NCBI RefSeq assembly: GCF_001653235.2
Contig: NC_035791.1
Coordinates: forward strand, 434,001 to 498,000
Source of the DNA: Pochonia chlamydosporia 170
Taxonomy: Eukaryota; Ascomycota; Sordariomycetes; Hypocreales; Clavicipitaceae
Direction: 5' to 3'
Length of the DNA stretch: 64,000 bases
The position numbers were made by a program, and so were the translations under genes. Positions 22,501 to 35,048 of this stretch are shown here, one piece after another (position 1 is the first letter of the stretch; each line of letters starts with the position of its first letter). The notes beneath the pieces were generated by a model that was given only the letters and a program-made list of their open reading frames with translations, made no database searches and had not been told where the DNA came from.

Positions 22501-24078
22501 TAACCTCCTTCTGTATTCTTGTACTGTTCTTTCGCCAAGACGGTAATGCATGACGTAGCAAATCCGGCTGTATCCCAAATAATTGATGAAGTATGGCACA
22601 GAGGGCTATTGCAAGATTATTCTGCTCATCATTATCTTTGAAGAAAAAGTAGCAGACTGAAACTGGAGCAGGGGTTGATGCCATGAGGTCCTCATCGACG
22701 AGGGACTTTGCAAGCACTGATTTGCCGCATCCCGGGTCAGCCGATATCCATAGAAGGTCGTGGCTGCTGCTTTCCAGCCAAGAACGGTATTGACTGCTCT
22801 CAAGGATCCATCGACACGTCCCTTCTGCGCGATTGGGATTGATGTTTTTGTACTGCTCATATGTGGATGTTTTGAATGCGCGGTGACACTCCTGCTGTTC
22901 CTTACTCAAGGCCAGTACCATGTTTTCGCGGTGATATCCATACTGTTGGAGCGCAGCGATTCCAAGACTCTTATTAACTTCTTTAAGCTCGTCGATGATT
23001 TCGTCTAGGTTAAATAATCAGTACGCTTTCGTCATTCCCTTTGTCGAGAATTGTAGCATCACCTTGCAGGACGCAGAGGTGGTATTGACAAGTCCAACTT
23101 ACTGCATTTCTCTGCAGCCAAGTTCTCACGGCGTACCGCAGCGGCAGGCACATAGGAGAGTAACTCTTTGGCATACGAGGCCGCCACCAACGCTGCGTAT
23201 CCTTGCCACTGCTTATTTTTATGGGAGTCAGCATAGTCACAGATCCCTCGGATGACTATGCAAGGAAAATCTTGCATCAGACCCGCGGCTTCCATCTCAC
23301 AACATAATGCCCCTGTTTCTTGACGAAGTCTCTGTCTTGACGCGGCATGTTTTACTACCGCATTTCCCGATGCGATAATGCCGTAGTGTATTTGAGGATC
23401 CAATTCTTCTCGTGCCTTTCGTGTCTCTTCCCATTCCTTTGGGCACGCCTCACAGGTTAATGTTGCTTCTGGCGCAGGGTGAGCATATCCCATCTGGAAC
23501 AGTCGGTCTGTAGATGCATCTGGCCGACCAAAGGTCCTCAACGTCCGTCCATTCCGCTGGATCGCTTTCTCGATGTGCTGTGGGTAGCTTGGATTATCCG
23601 TCAACGCAGCAGCCCTCATGTTCGTAACAGCCGTCAACAGAGATCGCGGCGGGCTATTCAAAGAGCCAGTTCGCAGAAGCTTGCCGTCGTCGACAATTTT
23701 CCCAGTGTCATATTGAAGCACGCCTCCACAAGTTTTATCCGGGTAGCTGACGACTACGTCTCCCAATCGTATGTCATGGCTGATGGAGGGGATGCCTGCT
23801 CCAACGCCAACCATCAATCCAATGCGCAATGACCGAGAGAATGTTCGCATCATATTGACGGCCACAGTTGCTCCCGAAACGACGCCATACTGTCCCAGGC
23901 TGGCAATAACGACATTGTGTTTGCCAATTCGCCCCAAAGTGTATGAGTTTGTATCTGAGCTATCTTGCTCTTCTAGAATGCCGAAGTTTTCATCCAGAAT
24001 CTCTTTGGCTGCAGCGACCTCGATTGGCAAGGCACAAATCCAACCAATGTGGAATTCTTCCAGGGGCGGCGACGGCAT
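19577..24078 (-). CDS. NOD-like receptor: PNP_UDP - NACHT - ankyrin repeats
   Basis: Two exons (24078-23103, 23004-19577; intron 98 nt) join in frame to 1467 residues. Residues 1-320 form a purine-nucleoside-phosphorylase-like domain: FHIGWICALPIEVAAAKEIL, LMVGVGAGIPS, IRLGDVVVSYP, CCEMEAAGLMQ and RGICDYADSHKN. A helical linker (EIIDELKEVNKSLG) leads to NACHT: Walker A ADPGCGKS with Lys420, and Walker B VCVLDALDEC around 513-522. About 17 ankyrin repeats fill residues 880-1467, the later ones very alike (WWAARNGHEAVVKLL type). Repeats 13-14 are irregular, and the last repeat is cut short before the stop. This architecture is an established fungal NLR class, thought to act in allorecognition and innate-type responses: repeats sense, NACHT oligomerises and the N-terminal domain is the effector. 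Ligand and effector activity are inference. The gene is divergent from the GNAT gene. Confidence 0.94.
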
Positions 24079-25045
24079 GTTTTTGACATTGGAGGAAGAA
24101 AGCTCAGGGCGTACTCTCTTCGAGAGCGTTGCCGTCCCACGTCCCGATTTGCAGCCCAGGAGCAGAAGTAGACAGGAGAATTGGTAGCATCATGGTCGCG
24201 ACGTTGGAAGAGGCGAGTGTTTCTACCTTGCTTCAGCTTTGAATAGTGTCAGCTTCGTGCATCAAGGCGGCAGGCGTGGACTTGTCATTGGCAGCCCCAT
24301 TGTGGCACTGTGCAAAGCGCTGTCAGCGAATCAAACGGAGCAGCAGCACGAGCAATGTGTGCTGCCATCTGTGTACACAGTGTCCATGAGCCCATGCATG
24401 ATATTCAGCTACCCTAGAAATCGCAATGGTGAAATTTGCATTGCCGAAGCATGATCATAGCCTGACCATGAACACCAGTCTCGAGGCTCGTTTTCGAAAG
24501 AAAGCTCAAGCAAACTTCGGAAAACATCGAACCGCCACAACCTCGTGACGGCAATCCGACGCTGAGCCATGCATTGTACATGAGATGAGAAGATGTGTTC
24601 ATGAAAGGTATTGCATCTACTATGAACGGTGAAAGTTCTTGCCATTCACATGCTCCGTTGTGACAACTTCAAGCAGGGTACATTAAGAGGCATTTGCATT
24701 TCACAAGATTTGGAATATACACGTCTACCTTAGCCCCTTGATACCCCAAATGTTCAACTATAGAGACCTAGTGGCATGTCCCCTCGCCAACCTCTGTTCA
24801 ACCATGGCTGTCTCAATCTTAAAACATGTAGAGCAGTTAACAATCTTCCCGAAACCATCGCAGTTTCTGGCTGCATTGTAACCGATTCATCCAAATCGCC
24901 ACACTTAATTGGGCCATCATACTAACTTCACCCCTGTCGGCCCGGAAGCCGCGGATTCTTGGCACTTAAAGTTTAACAAACCCAATACAAGACTCACCAC
25001 AAAACAACCACCCAATACCGTAACACAACAAACACACAACCTACA
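24079..25045. other. Divergent promoter region: NLR / GNAT
   Basis: 967 nt between divergent starts. No coding frame with family character and no repeats; presumably holds both promoters. Confidence 0.5.
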
Positions 25046-25772
25046 ATGGCTCATATACCAACCGTTGAGCTCGCCACGAGGAATGACCTCCCCGACATTC
25101 TAGACGTCTACTTCGACGCCTTTTCAGGACCTTCCTTCACGAGCATATTCCCCGTCGAACCAAGCTTCGACTACCACAAACGCGCATGGGGAACATTCTT
25201 GGGTGTCTATGAGCGAATACCCGGTATGCAAGATTGTAAAATATTTGTGATTAGAGACACGGATGGTATGTTTGCAGCACCAATTTATTAAACGTACGAA
25301 TCTAACAAGACCAGGAAAAGTTAAATCCGCAGCATTGGTATGGATCATCAAACCAGAAGACCGGGGCTTTAAATCCTGGCAGCATAGATGGCCGGATGCA
25401 TTCCCCGGCATGAACGGCGATACGTTGAGGGCATTCTATGAGGGCATGGGTTCTCAGCATCACGCTGTCATGGCCGACAAGGAGCACATTTGTACGTCTT
25501 ATCACCTCCCGTCATCGCTCGCCCCATCACTTCTTTAAGCTAATAGCGCAGATCTTGAAATCATCATGACACACAGCTCAGCCCGTAAACAAGGCCACGC
25601 ATCGGCATTACTCGCCAAAACGACGGCCCTGGCGGATGAGCTTGGCTATGCGACTTACTTGGATGCGGATGAGGGTGCAATGGGCTTGTATACAAAGCAT
25701 GGGTTTGCGTACCGAGACGACGTGGAGAGAACGAGTGCCATGTTTCCCATGGTACGGGATAAACAAACGTAG
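25046..25772 (+). CDS. GNAT-family N-acetyltransferase
   Basis: Three exons (25046-25265, 25315-25491, 25552-25772) give 205 residues, usual for a single GNAT domain. The N-terminus VELATRNDLPDILDVYFDAF matches the first strand and helix of the fold. VKSAALVWIIKPEDRG is the central strand, and HIYLEIIMTHSSARKQGHASALL is strand 4 with the acetyl-CoA-binding loop (R-K-Q-G-H-A). The end, YATYLDADEGAMGLYTKHGFAY, is the typical C-terminal motif. It should transfer an acetyl group from acetyl-CoA to an amine in the cytosol; the substrate is unknown. Introns are 49 and 60 nt with consensus ends. It converges on the carboxylesterase gene with only 117 nt between stops and diverges from the NLR gene. 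Confidence 0.9.
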
Positions 25773-25889
25773 AACAATGTTGAGTCCACAACAAGCACAT
25801 ATGCGAGAGGCCTGGAACAAAGAAAATAGACATGTACAAACGCAAAGAATACCAGTCATCATTCATATCCTATTTACAAACCAAAACAT

Positions 25890-27635
25890 TTATATACGGA
25901 ATATTTCCCTATTATTGGAGATGAAATTGCTCGCTGCGCTTCGAAAGTTGTCATCCAAAATGTCATTTGCAAATCCCCATCTGAACCACATGAGTTTCTT
26001 GGTATCCTGCCACTTCGGCCAGTTGGCGTACCCTCCAACACCCTTGTTAGGGTCTAGGTTGTACAAGAAATTGAAGTAGTATGTGCGGCAACTCTTCATG
26101 GCATTGTTGGGCAAGATACCGTAGAAAACTTGTAGAATATCAGATGCGTGGAACGTACCCACTATGGGGGTGCCGTAGTTGTAAGACGAGAGATACGACC
26201 ATGCCGGGACGTCGGGTTTAACAGTTGTCGCAATGCTGAGTGTGACACGGCGGGTGAGTGTGAACGTCAAGTCACCGAGAACGGCGGCCATGCGCTTGAA
26301 TCCGGGATACCACTCGTTGAGAATACCTGTGCGGAAAGGACTGCCTTGGGTGAGGGAGGGCTCGTAAAGCTGAATGAACTCCTTGAGTTTTGCCTTGGGG
26401 GCGGAGTGGAAATAGTACTGGGAAAGATAATCCACAGCCTTATCGACGCTTGTTACGTTGAGGGTTGTGATGGCGAAAATGCTGCCCTCATCCTCTTGGT
26501 CTCCAATGATCATGGGCACGGCGTGGTACTTTCCAGCGAGACCTAGCCTGTCAGGACTGTCGGGCAGTGCCGTACCGTCCGGCCGAGGCAGATATGAAAG
26601 AGCCAGCGATTGGTAAGAAATGATGCCGGGGACAGAGTTGGCGGCGTTTAGGAACGTCTTGTAGTCGGCCTTCCGCAGGCATTTAAGTGTGTCCTGAGCT
26701 CCGGAACAGCCAGCTTCTCTCACAACCTTATCATATACCTCTTGCCCCTTGGGGCAGTCGACGGGATCGGCTGGGACGACTGTTCCGGAGTTCATAATGG
26801 CACCGCGGAACAATGGCTTTCCTTTGTAGGTAGCATTCCCCCCATATAGAACCATCTGGTCAAAGACTGAGATGGATCCTGCGCTCTCACCCCAGATGGT
26901 CACCTTGCTTGGGTCACCCCCAAACGCGGCAATATTATCAGCCACCCACTCCAAGCCCATGCGCTGGTCAAGAAGACCAAGGTTAGCGCTGCCGTCTTTC
27001 AGGATCTCCTTACCAGGCATAAACCCAAAGCCCCCAACGCGATAGTTGACGGCAACAAAAACGAAGGGCTGCTTCTGTCCAACTGCAGTGGCAAGAAGGC
27101 TGGTAGCGTCATACGTTTGGGTGGCGCCTAGTTCAAAACCGCCTCCAAAGATCCAGAAAAGAACGGGAAGTTTGTCACCGGCCTTTGTTCCAGCAGGTCG
27201 CTGGACATTAACGGTAAGACAGTCTTCTTGTCCCGCAATCACCTTTAGAAATGGAATTTGTAAAAGATCGTTTGCTATTTTGCCAATGATTCCCAAGCTC
27301 TCTCGGGAAAGAAACATTTGTGGGCAAGCAGGCGCAATTCCAGTACCATCTCGTTTCCCAAAGGTGCCGGAGAATTTCCTGGGTGGCTTGAGACGCAAGT
27401 CTCCAACGGGAGGATCCGCAAAAGGAATGGCATTGAAGCTCTCAACATTAAGCAGAGACCTACCCGTCATCGTGCCACCAGATGGAAGGTCAACGTCGAC
27501 TGTGGCGCGCTCCTCTAAAACGGGTTCGGGCTGGGGATCGGGGACTGGACCAGGGCCAGGAGCAGGTGCCGGTGAGGCCAGAGCCACGGCGGCATAGAAG
27601 CCAACCAAGGCTGCCTGCAGTGTGACAAATTTCAT
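25890..27635 (-). CDS. Secreted type-B carboxylesterase/lipase
   Basis: An intronless 581-residue alpha/beta-hydrolase of the type-B carboxylesterase/lipase family. The true start is ATG 27635. It encodes a signal peptide (KFVTLQAALVGFYAAVALAS) and then a Pro/Ala/Gly-rich spacer of about 20 residues before the mature domain. Family marks in order: NAIPFADPPVGDLRL, EDCLTVNVQRP (disulfide region), FGGGFELG (oxyanion hole), GESAGSIS with the nucleophile near Ser251, IIGDQEDEGSIFA (acid) and GTFHASDI (histidine). All three catalytic positions appear present. It should cleave esters or acylglycerols outside the cell. The substrate cannot be told from sequence. The protein is of normal length, with no break seen. 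Confidence 0.93.
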   Translation of the reverse strand: MKFVTLQAALVGFYAAVALASPAPAPGPGPVPDPQPEPVLEERATVDVDLPSGGTMTGRSLLNVESFNAIPFADPPVGDLRLKPPRKFSGTFGKRDGTGIAPACPQMFLSRESLGIIGKIANDLLQIPFLKVIAGQEDCLTVNVQRPAGTKAGDKLPVLFWIFGGGFELGATQTYDATSLLATAVGQKQPFVFVAVNYRVGGFGFMPGKEILKDGSANLGLLDQRMGLEWVADNIAAFGGDPSKVTIWGESAGSISVFDQMVLYGGNATYKGKPLFRGAIMNSGTVVPADPVDCPKGQEVYDKVVREAGCSGAQDTLKCLRKADYKTFLNAANSVPGIISYQSLALSYLPRPDGTALPDSPDRLGLAGKYHAVPMIIGDQEDEGSIFAITTLNVTSVDKAVDYLSQYYFHSAPKAKLKEFIQLYEPSLTQGSPFRTGILNEWYPGFKRMAAVLGDLTFTLTRRVTLSIATTVKPDVPAWSYLSSYNYGTPIVGTFHASDILQVFYGILPNNAMKSCRTYYFNFLYNLDPNKGVGGYANWPKWQDTKKLMWFRWGFANDILDDNFRSAASNFISNNREIFRI

Positions 27636-30600
27636 GTTGAACAAGACAACGGTAACTGAATTGCCTCAGTGTATGCTTCATTTAGACAAAGAAGGAAAGC
27701 CTAATGGTAACAAACTCACAGGTAGTTGAGTCACAAAATGTCTGTCCCTCTGAAGGCTTCCACGCAATGGTGGTAGATCAATCGTAGAAGGAGTCTTGAT
27801 ATGGCTCTTGGTGAGCCGAGAAAGATCAAAGTCCCCTACCCAGAAACAAACCACCATTGTGGGAAAGGGTAGGATCGGGCATTATTTATAAACATGGCGA
27901 TGAGAATGGCCATGATTTCCCGGACCGTTATTCCAACTGTTACCTGGGGAAACTCAGATTATGGTTGTACAGAGTGGCCGCTTCAACGGGACTCGGCCAA
28001 TCGCACAGCCCCGAGAAGGTAATTGGGCGAAACTCTATAAGAGTCATACATATACGGAGTAGATATCTCCCGGTTTTGAGGCCCGGATTCTAGCTAGAGG
28101 CGCTTGGCGGAAGTACTCCGTAGTTGGAGACAACGTGAACGGTGTTGGAGACACGAGCTGTAGGATGGGAACCATGCTGTGCAATGGTGGCTAGGTTGCA
28201 CGAATTTTGCAGGGATTGGCAAAACTCAAAGCTCAACGCCTGGGTTCCCCATGGGGTGGCCGGAGTCGAGGATTTGCGAAGGAAGTAAAGTGTGTTGATA
28301 CCAAGATTGATGTGCGTGTAGCGCATGTTGAGAATGCGGGGAGACAAGGCGAAAGATTTGCAGCAGAGAAGCACATGAATATTTTGGTAGATGTCTGCCC
28401 CGCGAATAACTTTGCCATGTACGTTTTCGCCAACTCGAGCGAGAGAGCAGCCGAGGCATAGTGGTCAAGCTTAGGCTGGAAAGGAAATATACCCCGGCTT
28501 TGGTGGGTTCGTTTCTGTGGGCGAAGGCGCTAATCACTCGCGAGAACATCTGACCGCTGGCAGCTTTACCTGCTTAGAAGGGTAATAGCAGTCCAAGCGA
28601 GATGGGGATGCTGGAGAAAGAGAAGCTCTGGCCAGCAAGAGGCACCATAACTGTGTTCAATATGATGTGCATTTACTAGGGTCTGGTCAGTCTTGGCTGC
28701 ATATTGTTTACATGGGTCAGGGTAATCCTACTATGCCTCAGTCAAGGATGCAATACCCATTGTGAGATAGTAGACACCGAACTGGAAAAGTTGCCGTAAA
28801 GTCTTGTGACGCAGATTTGCGTATCCTACCTGGTCTATATCATGGGTAACTTTGAAATCGTAACCTGTTGTGGCCGACGAGGAATTCGGGTTGGCCGTTT
28901 CCGTAGTACCACTGGCAGTGCATGCATACGGCAGTGTCGAGGCGGCGTCGGCAGTGAGATTCAGTGAAACAGAAGTAGTGGAATGAATCAAACGAGTATG
29001 TATTCTAAAATTCTCCGGTCATGGCGATGTGATTATGCACGTGTTGGTAGTACAAGGCCGCGGTGACAAATGTGATGGAGAATACGGAGTACGAAGAGGA
29101 CAATACGGAGCAGCGGATCGTCGCTTGGGTGTGGACAGGAAGCGGTCATGTCCCATCATCAGATCTCGGCAACGGCGTCGTTTGATGTGGCAGCTCTGAA
29201 GATATGGCCGTGGCTGGGATGCGGATTGTCCCGAATGACGGAGCTTGCATGTTGGAGGCGCATCTCAAGTGCAATTGAAGCTGAAGCTGAAGTTGAAGTT
29301 GTCTGGTTCAATGTGTTCAATGTGGCCTCTGTTGCTGCTTTCTGCATTCGATTGTTTCTGGTCTGGTCGCGCCTTCCCTGTCTGCATTTGCAATTGCAAT
29401 TGCAATTGCAACCCCAAACCCCAACCCCAACCCACCAGACCCCGCCCTCCTCACTCGCATCGGCATCGGACCTCATCACAACCCCATTCCATTCCATCCC
29501 ATCACATCGGCCCTCGTGTCTCTTATCCCGTTTCCTGTTTGTCTTCTGCAGCATCTGCATTCGCAAGATCGCATCCACCCACCCTTGACCGCTTTTCGCG
29601 CATGCCCACTGTCCCTTTTCGGCTCGTTCTCCGATAAATGATGAACGCCTGCTTATGCAAATGAGACTTTTGACCTCCGACAATTGACGTCGTGCCCACC
29701 ACTGTGGGCTGCCCGTTTATCCTGACCTTCCCAATCACCATCACACAACCATCACGAGACGGTACCGAATGCCACTAGACCACCCAAATAGCAAACAAGC
29801 TAGAGGGGTATGAGGTCCAGTCTACATCCTGGAATCAACCCAGCCAGCCTCTCTCTGATGTGAATACGTTCCGCCGGCATGTTTGTCCAACCCGGGTCCG
29901 GCTGGCTGAAGGTGTAAGTCTGAGGTGATATGCGCTGCATCGGCGCCCAAACATGCAGAAACAAATCGCAAAAGTTGCAGACTTTTACTTCTGCATAAGA
30001 CGAGTTAAGCTATGGGCGTTCAAACTTGCTTGCCATGTTGTTTTGATAGCGGGAATGAAACCATTGGTATCTAGTTCCTTGGCAAGCTTTTGCTCAGACC
30101 AACTCCCCACCTTGAGCGATATTGATATGTGAGCTACGAGAGAAGGCATGCAAAAGATCGAGAACACGTAATCCCGGAACTGAACTGGGAGACCCCCCCC
30201 GGATCTTGGCATACCGAGATTGGTTCTTCCAATCCTCATACTACCCGGGTCGACGTCGACCACGGTGGAAAAAACAACCCATTCATTCCCCGACTAGCAA
30301 GGATTTTGGAGTACTTGGTGTTCATCCCACGTCTTCTCGACAACGAGGTTCGGCGCAGCAATTGGCATGTGCATCGGGTATTTTAGTCCCCTGGCCCCTT
30401 CCAAGCCCCCTCTTCCAAAAACTGAGACCTGCAGCCGCAGGACTTGCTGAACAAGATTCATCTCGGGTCTCCTTGTCAGACGTGATGGACCCTTACGGCA
30501 AGCTGAACCACTGATGCTCCACGGCGATTTGGCCGGGAAGACTGAGACCACTGCAACGCCGCAAGAACGCTATTATGATTTGCTGTTTTTTGTGCGATCC

Positions 30601-32485
30601 TGAAGCAAAGCCAAGACCTTGATATGTTGCCGGGATTCGGGCTTAGAATTAGGCTTCCAATGTCTCGGAACGGCTTCCCTATCCCAAACATGCACCCAAC
30701 CTACCTTACCCTGGCAGCCAGTCATGACGATTGTGGCTGTGAACCCTGGTCTTCATCGGCATATCTCTAACAAAAAACTGCCACTGGTCTGTGTAACTAA
30801 CACCATCAGTTCTCCAAATTGCCAAACAGATCTCAGTCACAAGCTTGGGGAAAACAAAGAACAAAGGGTGTTCCGAGGTACTTGGGTACGAAGAGCGACA
30901 AGCGACGAGCTCCGAATAGGAACAACCCGGTTCTATCAAGTACACCAACAGCTCATAAGCCAATTGAGTTTAATAGTTCGGTCTAAAGTCCAACTGTACA
31001 TGGTGCGATGTCCCGTGTTTCGCGAATATGTCTCCCAAAGTGGACGAACACACATGACATTTTCTATAGCGGCAACAGCACAAAGGCATTTTACATCGGC
31101 AAGTCTTCCGGTGAAGTAAAACTATCAAATGCTTAAAGGTCAGGGTCGGTATTTTTCCACCAAGGCAAAAAGTAGTAGCATCCCAAGGGTCATGCGGAAC
31201 AGCTATTCGTGGCTTGTATTGACCACTCGGCGTTTTGAAACATGGTTGACAGAGGCAAGACATTGAGGTCTGCCTCGCTAAACCTAACGATACACATCTA
31301 CCATAAGACATAATATGGTCAACGAGGCTGAATCAATATTACCTGAGACACATAATATCAAGTGTTTGCCAACGAGGACAAGGCTACCGCTAAGACAACT
31401 GTCTAGTTGCACACGAGCATATATGATCTTCCTACAGTTGGACACAAGATTTGATAACTATGGGCATCATAGCTGAGTTTCTGTCGCACCTAAAACAATC
31501 TTTAGAACCCATCAAGGTGTTAAGTCGCTTCCCAATGGCTTGTCTTACGACATTATCCGAAAGACCATCAAGATAGGCAGGTCCCCCACTCAGAAAACCC
31601 GATACTCCGAAACGAGAGTAGTCATGCAGTTGACTATCTGAGCTAACGATACTCTGTCAACTTTTTGGTGTGATCGATGTGCAGTTAGGTGTGGTTCATG
31701 TACCTGTGCCTAGAGCGTAGGCTCGTGCTTTACGCAGGGATTCTCACAGATGGCGTCAGTTTGGCCAATGATCAAACAAAACACTCGGCCGGTTGCCGAG
31801 GTCGACGGCTCGCCTGAAAACACGCAATTCCGGGTTGTATATCTGAGAGCAAGTGCCACCATTTGGGGAGATACTTGATCTGGTAAAGCCTCACTTTTGT
31901 GCCCAGTTCCCAGCCCCCTGTGCCGGCCCAGCTGACTGACCCTGTGGCTCACATACTTTGAAAGTCCAATGCCGTACACTAGCTCTCAGTATTTGACTGA
32001 TTCTATACTCGGCATGCTGATTATTCCCTTCTTCAGACACCTGTTGACAGCGTCTTCATAAGACGTTGCGTTATGACATGCACAGCTCATGAGTGTTGGC
32101 GTAACGTTTCTTGCAAATTGGTCTCGGTGGTTTTGAAAACCCTTTTTTGAGACAATCTTAGCCATGAAAAAATTTTCAGATGCTCGTTCCGGGCGGTATT
32201 ACGATGGTAAATGGCCCAGCTGAAGTTTCATCACACCCACGTGAGGTGAGCACGAGAGCCATGGCTGAATATACAGCCAGTCACAGAACACCCGCCGACA
32301 GCCAAGTATTCAATAAGACGACACAGGCATGTTTTTATATTATGTGGTACGTGCCATTCCTGACTGGCCAATGCTCCATCTCCCACGGCGCAAGACGCTT
32401 ACAAAGGGCATTGGGTCAATGCCAGATTTCCAACATCCCCCAGTCTGATATGCTGCTGCATGGACTGTCATGGTTTGACTTGGAT
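27636..32485. other. 4.9-kb gene-poor interval
   Basis: No gene could be supported here. It contains three of the six TACGGAGTA/TACTCCGTA copies (28053-28061, 28114-28122, 29083-29091), the low-complexity cluster at 29276-29432 and many short frames. A stretch at 28843-28991 on the minus strand (SVSLNLTADAASTLPYACTA) has a coding-like look but no start or partner exons. The last part (32160-32485) lies in the NCS1 3' flank. Confidence 0.45.
29276..29432. repeat. Low-complexity cluster: TGAAGY, GCAATT and C4A2-type repeats
   Basis: Three simple patterns lie close together. TGAAGC/TGAAGT units run at 29276-29300. GCAATT units making CAATTG palindromes run at 29390-29410. ACCCC-type units follow at 29411-29432 (ccccaaccccaaccc), resembling but not matching the usual fungal telomere repeat. 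No gene covers them. Confidence 0.7.
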
Positions 32486-34290
32486 TTACACAGTCTCATG
32501 TGTGGTGGTGCGCCTGCCATCATCCTTTTCGATATCCAATTCCTTTTCTCGGGCAGCCTCTCCATCGTCCAGGTCATCAAGGGCGTTGCCCACTTCCATC
32601 CACCTGTCGCTAGTCTCAGGAATCGGGGATATAGTACAGAGGCCCCAATACACAAGCGACGAGACGGCAAATCCGCAAAAGAAATTGAGGTTATAAATAT
32701 ATGTAGCTCCCTTAGGAACCTCTTGACCGACGGCTCCCGCAAACCCCACAACATTAATCGCAATTCCGCAAATGTAGGCGACATAGGCTCGCCAGTGGAT
32801 GCCATAATTGTAGTAATAAGGACCATCTTTGCTCGCATTGTATAGCTCTCTGGCGTTGATGTAACCCTTGCGAACAATGTAGTAGTCACTTGCCATGACG
32901 CCAGCCACTGAGCAAAGAAACACGCTGTAAGCTGCCAAATAGGTGGTGAAGCTATTCGAGCTTGATAGAAGGTTATACGGGCACATGGCCAGGGCCAACG
33001 CCGCACAGATATAACTCCCTCGTCGAATGTTAATAAATTTTGGGAATAAAGCGGTCATGTCAGTGCCAGCCGCGACGGAGTTGGCTGCAATATTCGTGCC
33101 CAGCTGAGCAAGGGCAAAGCCAAGGGAGATAATAAAGACGCCAAAACGCTGGGCGGAGCCGCCGTCCTCAATGAAATTTCCTAGAAGGCTAAGTGGGTTC
33201 CATATTGCCTCATTATATATAAGCATAGAAGATGAGGACACAATAATGCCGATAAAGGATGTCACAGCAAAGCCAAGCGGGATGGCCAACAGCTGCGGTA
33301 GCAACGCGGCATTAGGCTTGCGAGCAAATCGAGAAAAGTCGCTGTTATTAATAATCAGGGCAGCAAAGTTGCCAATAGAGGACATGATGCCCTTGACAAA
33401 CTCCCAGGCAAGGTCACTACCTGAGATGGTTGCTGGCTGCCGGATGATGGGGCCGACACCACCAGCGCGGACTACGGCCCAGACCAGGAATGCGACGCCA
33501 ACTGGTGGAACAACGTAGGCCTTGACGGTGAAAAGATGTCTGATCTTGTGCACTGGGAACCAGAGAGCGGGTAGGGAGCAGAGCCAAAAGATGAAGAAGG
33601 AGACGTAGTCGGGCGTACTGGTGGCATCGGTGCCAAAGGGACCGGGCATCTTGGTTCTGTCCCAGGAGAGCCAAATGGAACGAATCATTAGGTAGACGCA
33701 GTTTCCGCCAATGTACGCCTGAACTCCGTACCAGATGCATGCTATGGGTAAGAGTTAGTGTCATTATTCAAGTGATGCATTGTGTTCAGTTTGGGTTGCT
33801 TGATGCTGGGAGGTCTTACCCATTGCAGCTCGGTTGAAAACAGGCCACATGCTTCCCCAGATGCCAAACGGCGCGCGGTTGACGACGGAAAAGCCGATAT
33901 GATAAACAGCTCCAGCGCGTCCAATGAGCACGACGAAGCATGCAGAGAAGAAATAGCCCAGCCATACGCACAGCCAGGCCTGCCACCATGACAGTCCGCC
34001 GACAATCATGGAGGACGAGATCATCCAGGTGTTGATGTTGAAGCAGTCGGCAATCCAGAAACCGACGTAGTTCCATGGCCCCCATTGCCGCCGCTCTTTT
34101 TCGACGGGTTTGAGATCATGATTTATGAGCTATACGGAGGGGAACACAAACTCCGTGTCAGCAATAGGGACACACGAGGTGGTAATGTAGGCACACGGGG
34201 CCATACCATGAGCTGGGTTGCAGTGACACCTGGCTCAGATGGAACTTCCAACTTTTTGATCCATCTACGTAGACGAGATTGACTGGCCAT
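32486..34290 (-). CDS. NCS1-family nucleobase/allantoin/hydantoin permease
   Basis: Three exons (34290-34207, 34129-33820, 33741-32486; introns 77 and 78 nt) give 549 residues, normal for the Fur/Dal4 branch of NCS1 (cation-coupled nucleobase, allantoin or hydantoin uptake). Motifs in order: HDLKPVEKERRQWGPWNYV, FWIADCFNINTWMISSS, RAPFGIWGSMWPVFNRA, MACIWYGVQAYIGGNCVY, PPVGVAFLVWAVVRAG, IGNFAALIINNSDFSRFA and LGTNIAANSVAAGTDMTALFP. The last two line helices 6 and 8 in the family. The C-terminal tail is acidic and cytosolic. The neighbour upstream on the same strand is an Asp/Glu/hydantoin racemase. In yeast the allantoin permease DAL4 and the racemase-family gene DCG1 sit in one cluster, so a hydantoin-ring substrate such as allantoin is the best guess (inference). 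Its promoter holds the palindrome at 35049. Confidence 0.93.
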
Positions 34291-34837
34291 TATGGATTGG
34301 TAGGTGATAATGTATATTGGGTCTAAAGAAAAGTGTGATGGATGTATCGTGCTAGTACGTATTACACGGGAGTGAAAGCACGAGGCCAGATGTAACAGTA
34401 TCGTCCCTAGACGGGAAAAAAGACAAGCGAATACGCATAAGCCGCCAGAAATAAGTATAGAATGGGTCAATCAAGCGATGGACCGGGAGGAGTACCATCA
34501 AGGCATTGGCTTAAGAGTGTGGTTTGGATGGGGACACCTCATTTATCTATTTGTTCATGTGGAGGATATGCCGACAGTAATTGTGGCTTGACTACCACGT
34601 TGATCTTGTAAATGGGCTCCCCATGGGTATTGCAGAGGTGGGTGACGCACGGCAATCAGCGAAAATAAAACACTCCACAATACCCCAATTTCTCTACCTG
34701 GTCTGGCTGATGATGCTGATCGTCTGTGCGAGGGGATATTTGGTGGCAGAATACGGGCATTTCCGGCGACAGACTGATTGGCCAGTGAAGAAAAATGCGT
34801 TCACAATTGAGGCAGGACACGACGACGGCAAGTTCTA

Positions 34838-34846
34838 TTACTCGAT
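34838..34846. promoter_or_regulatory. Half-site TTACTCGAT in the NCS1 promoter
   Basis: TTACTCGAT is identical to the left arm of the palindromes at 35049 and 36598. It lies about 550 nt upstream of the NCS1 start and about 200 nt from the full site. Confidence 0.4.
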
Positions 34847-35048
34847 AGAAATGCCTTGGGACCATTCGTTGGCGACTAAGACTCTCACGACTCGCCGAGG
34901 GCATGGCACAAGAGCAAGGGTGACAATCAGCCACTCTAAGCATTTGAGGTTTTTCGCCCCTTCCGGTGGGTAACGGGCCCGGGGATACGGGGAAGTACCG
35001 ACGGCCCCACTTTACCCCGCAATTTGTTTTCTCCAAATTATTTTTGTT

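Noticed and set aside
29411..29432. Telomere-like CCCCAA repeats
   Set aside because: Only a few irregular units, not the TTAGGG type of filamentous fungi, and embedded in other simple repeats.
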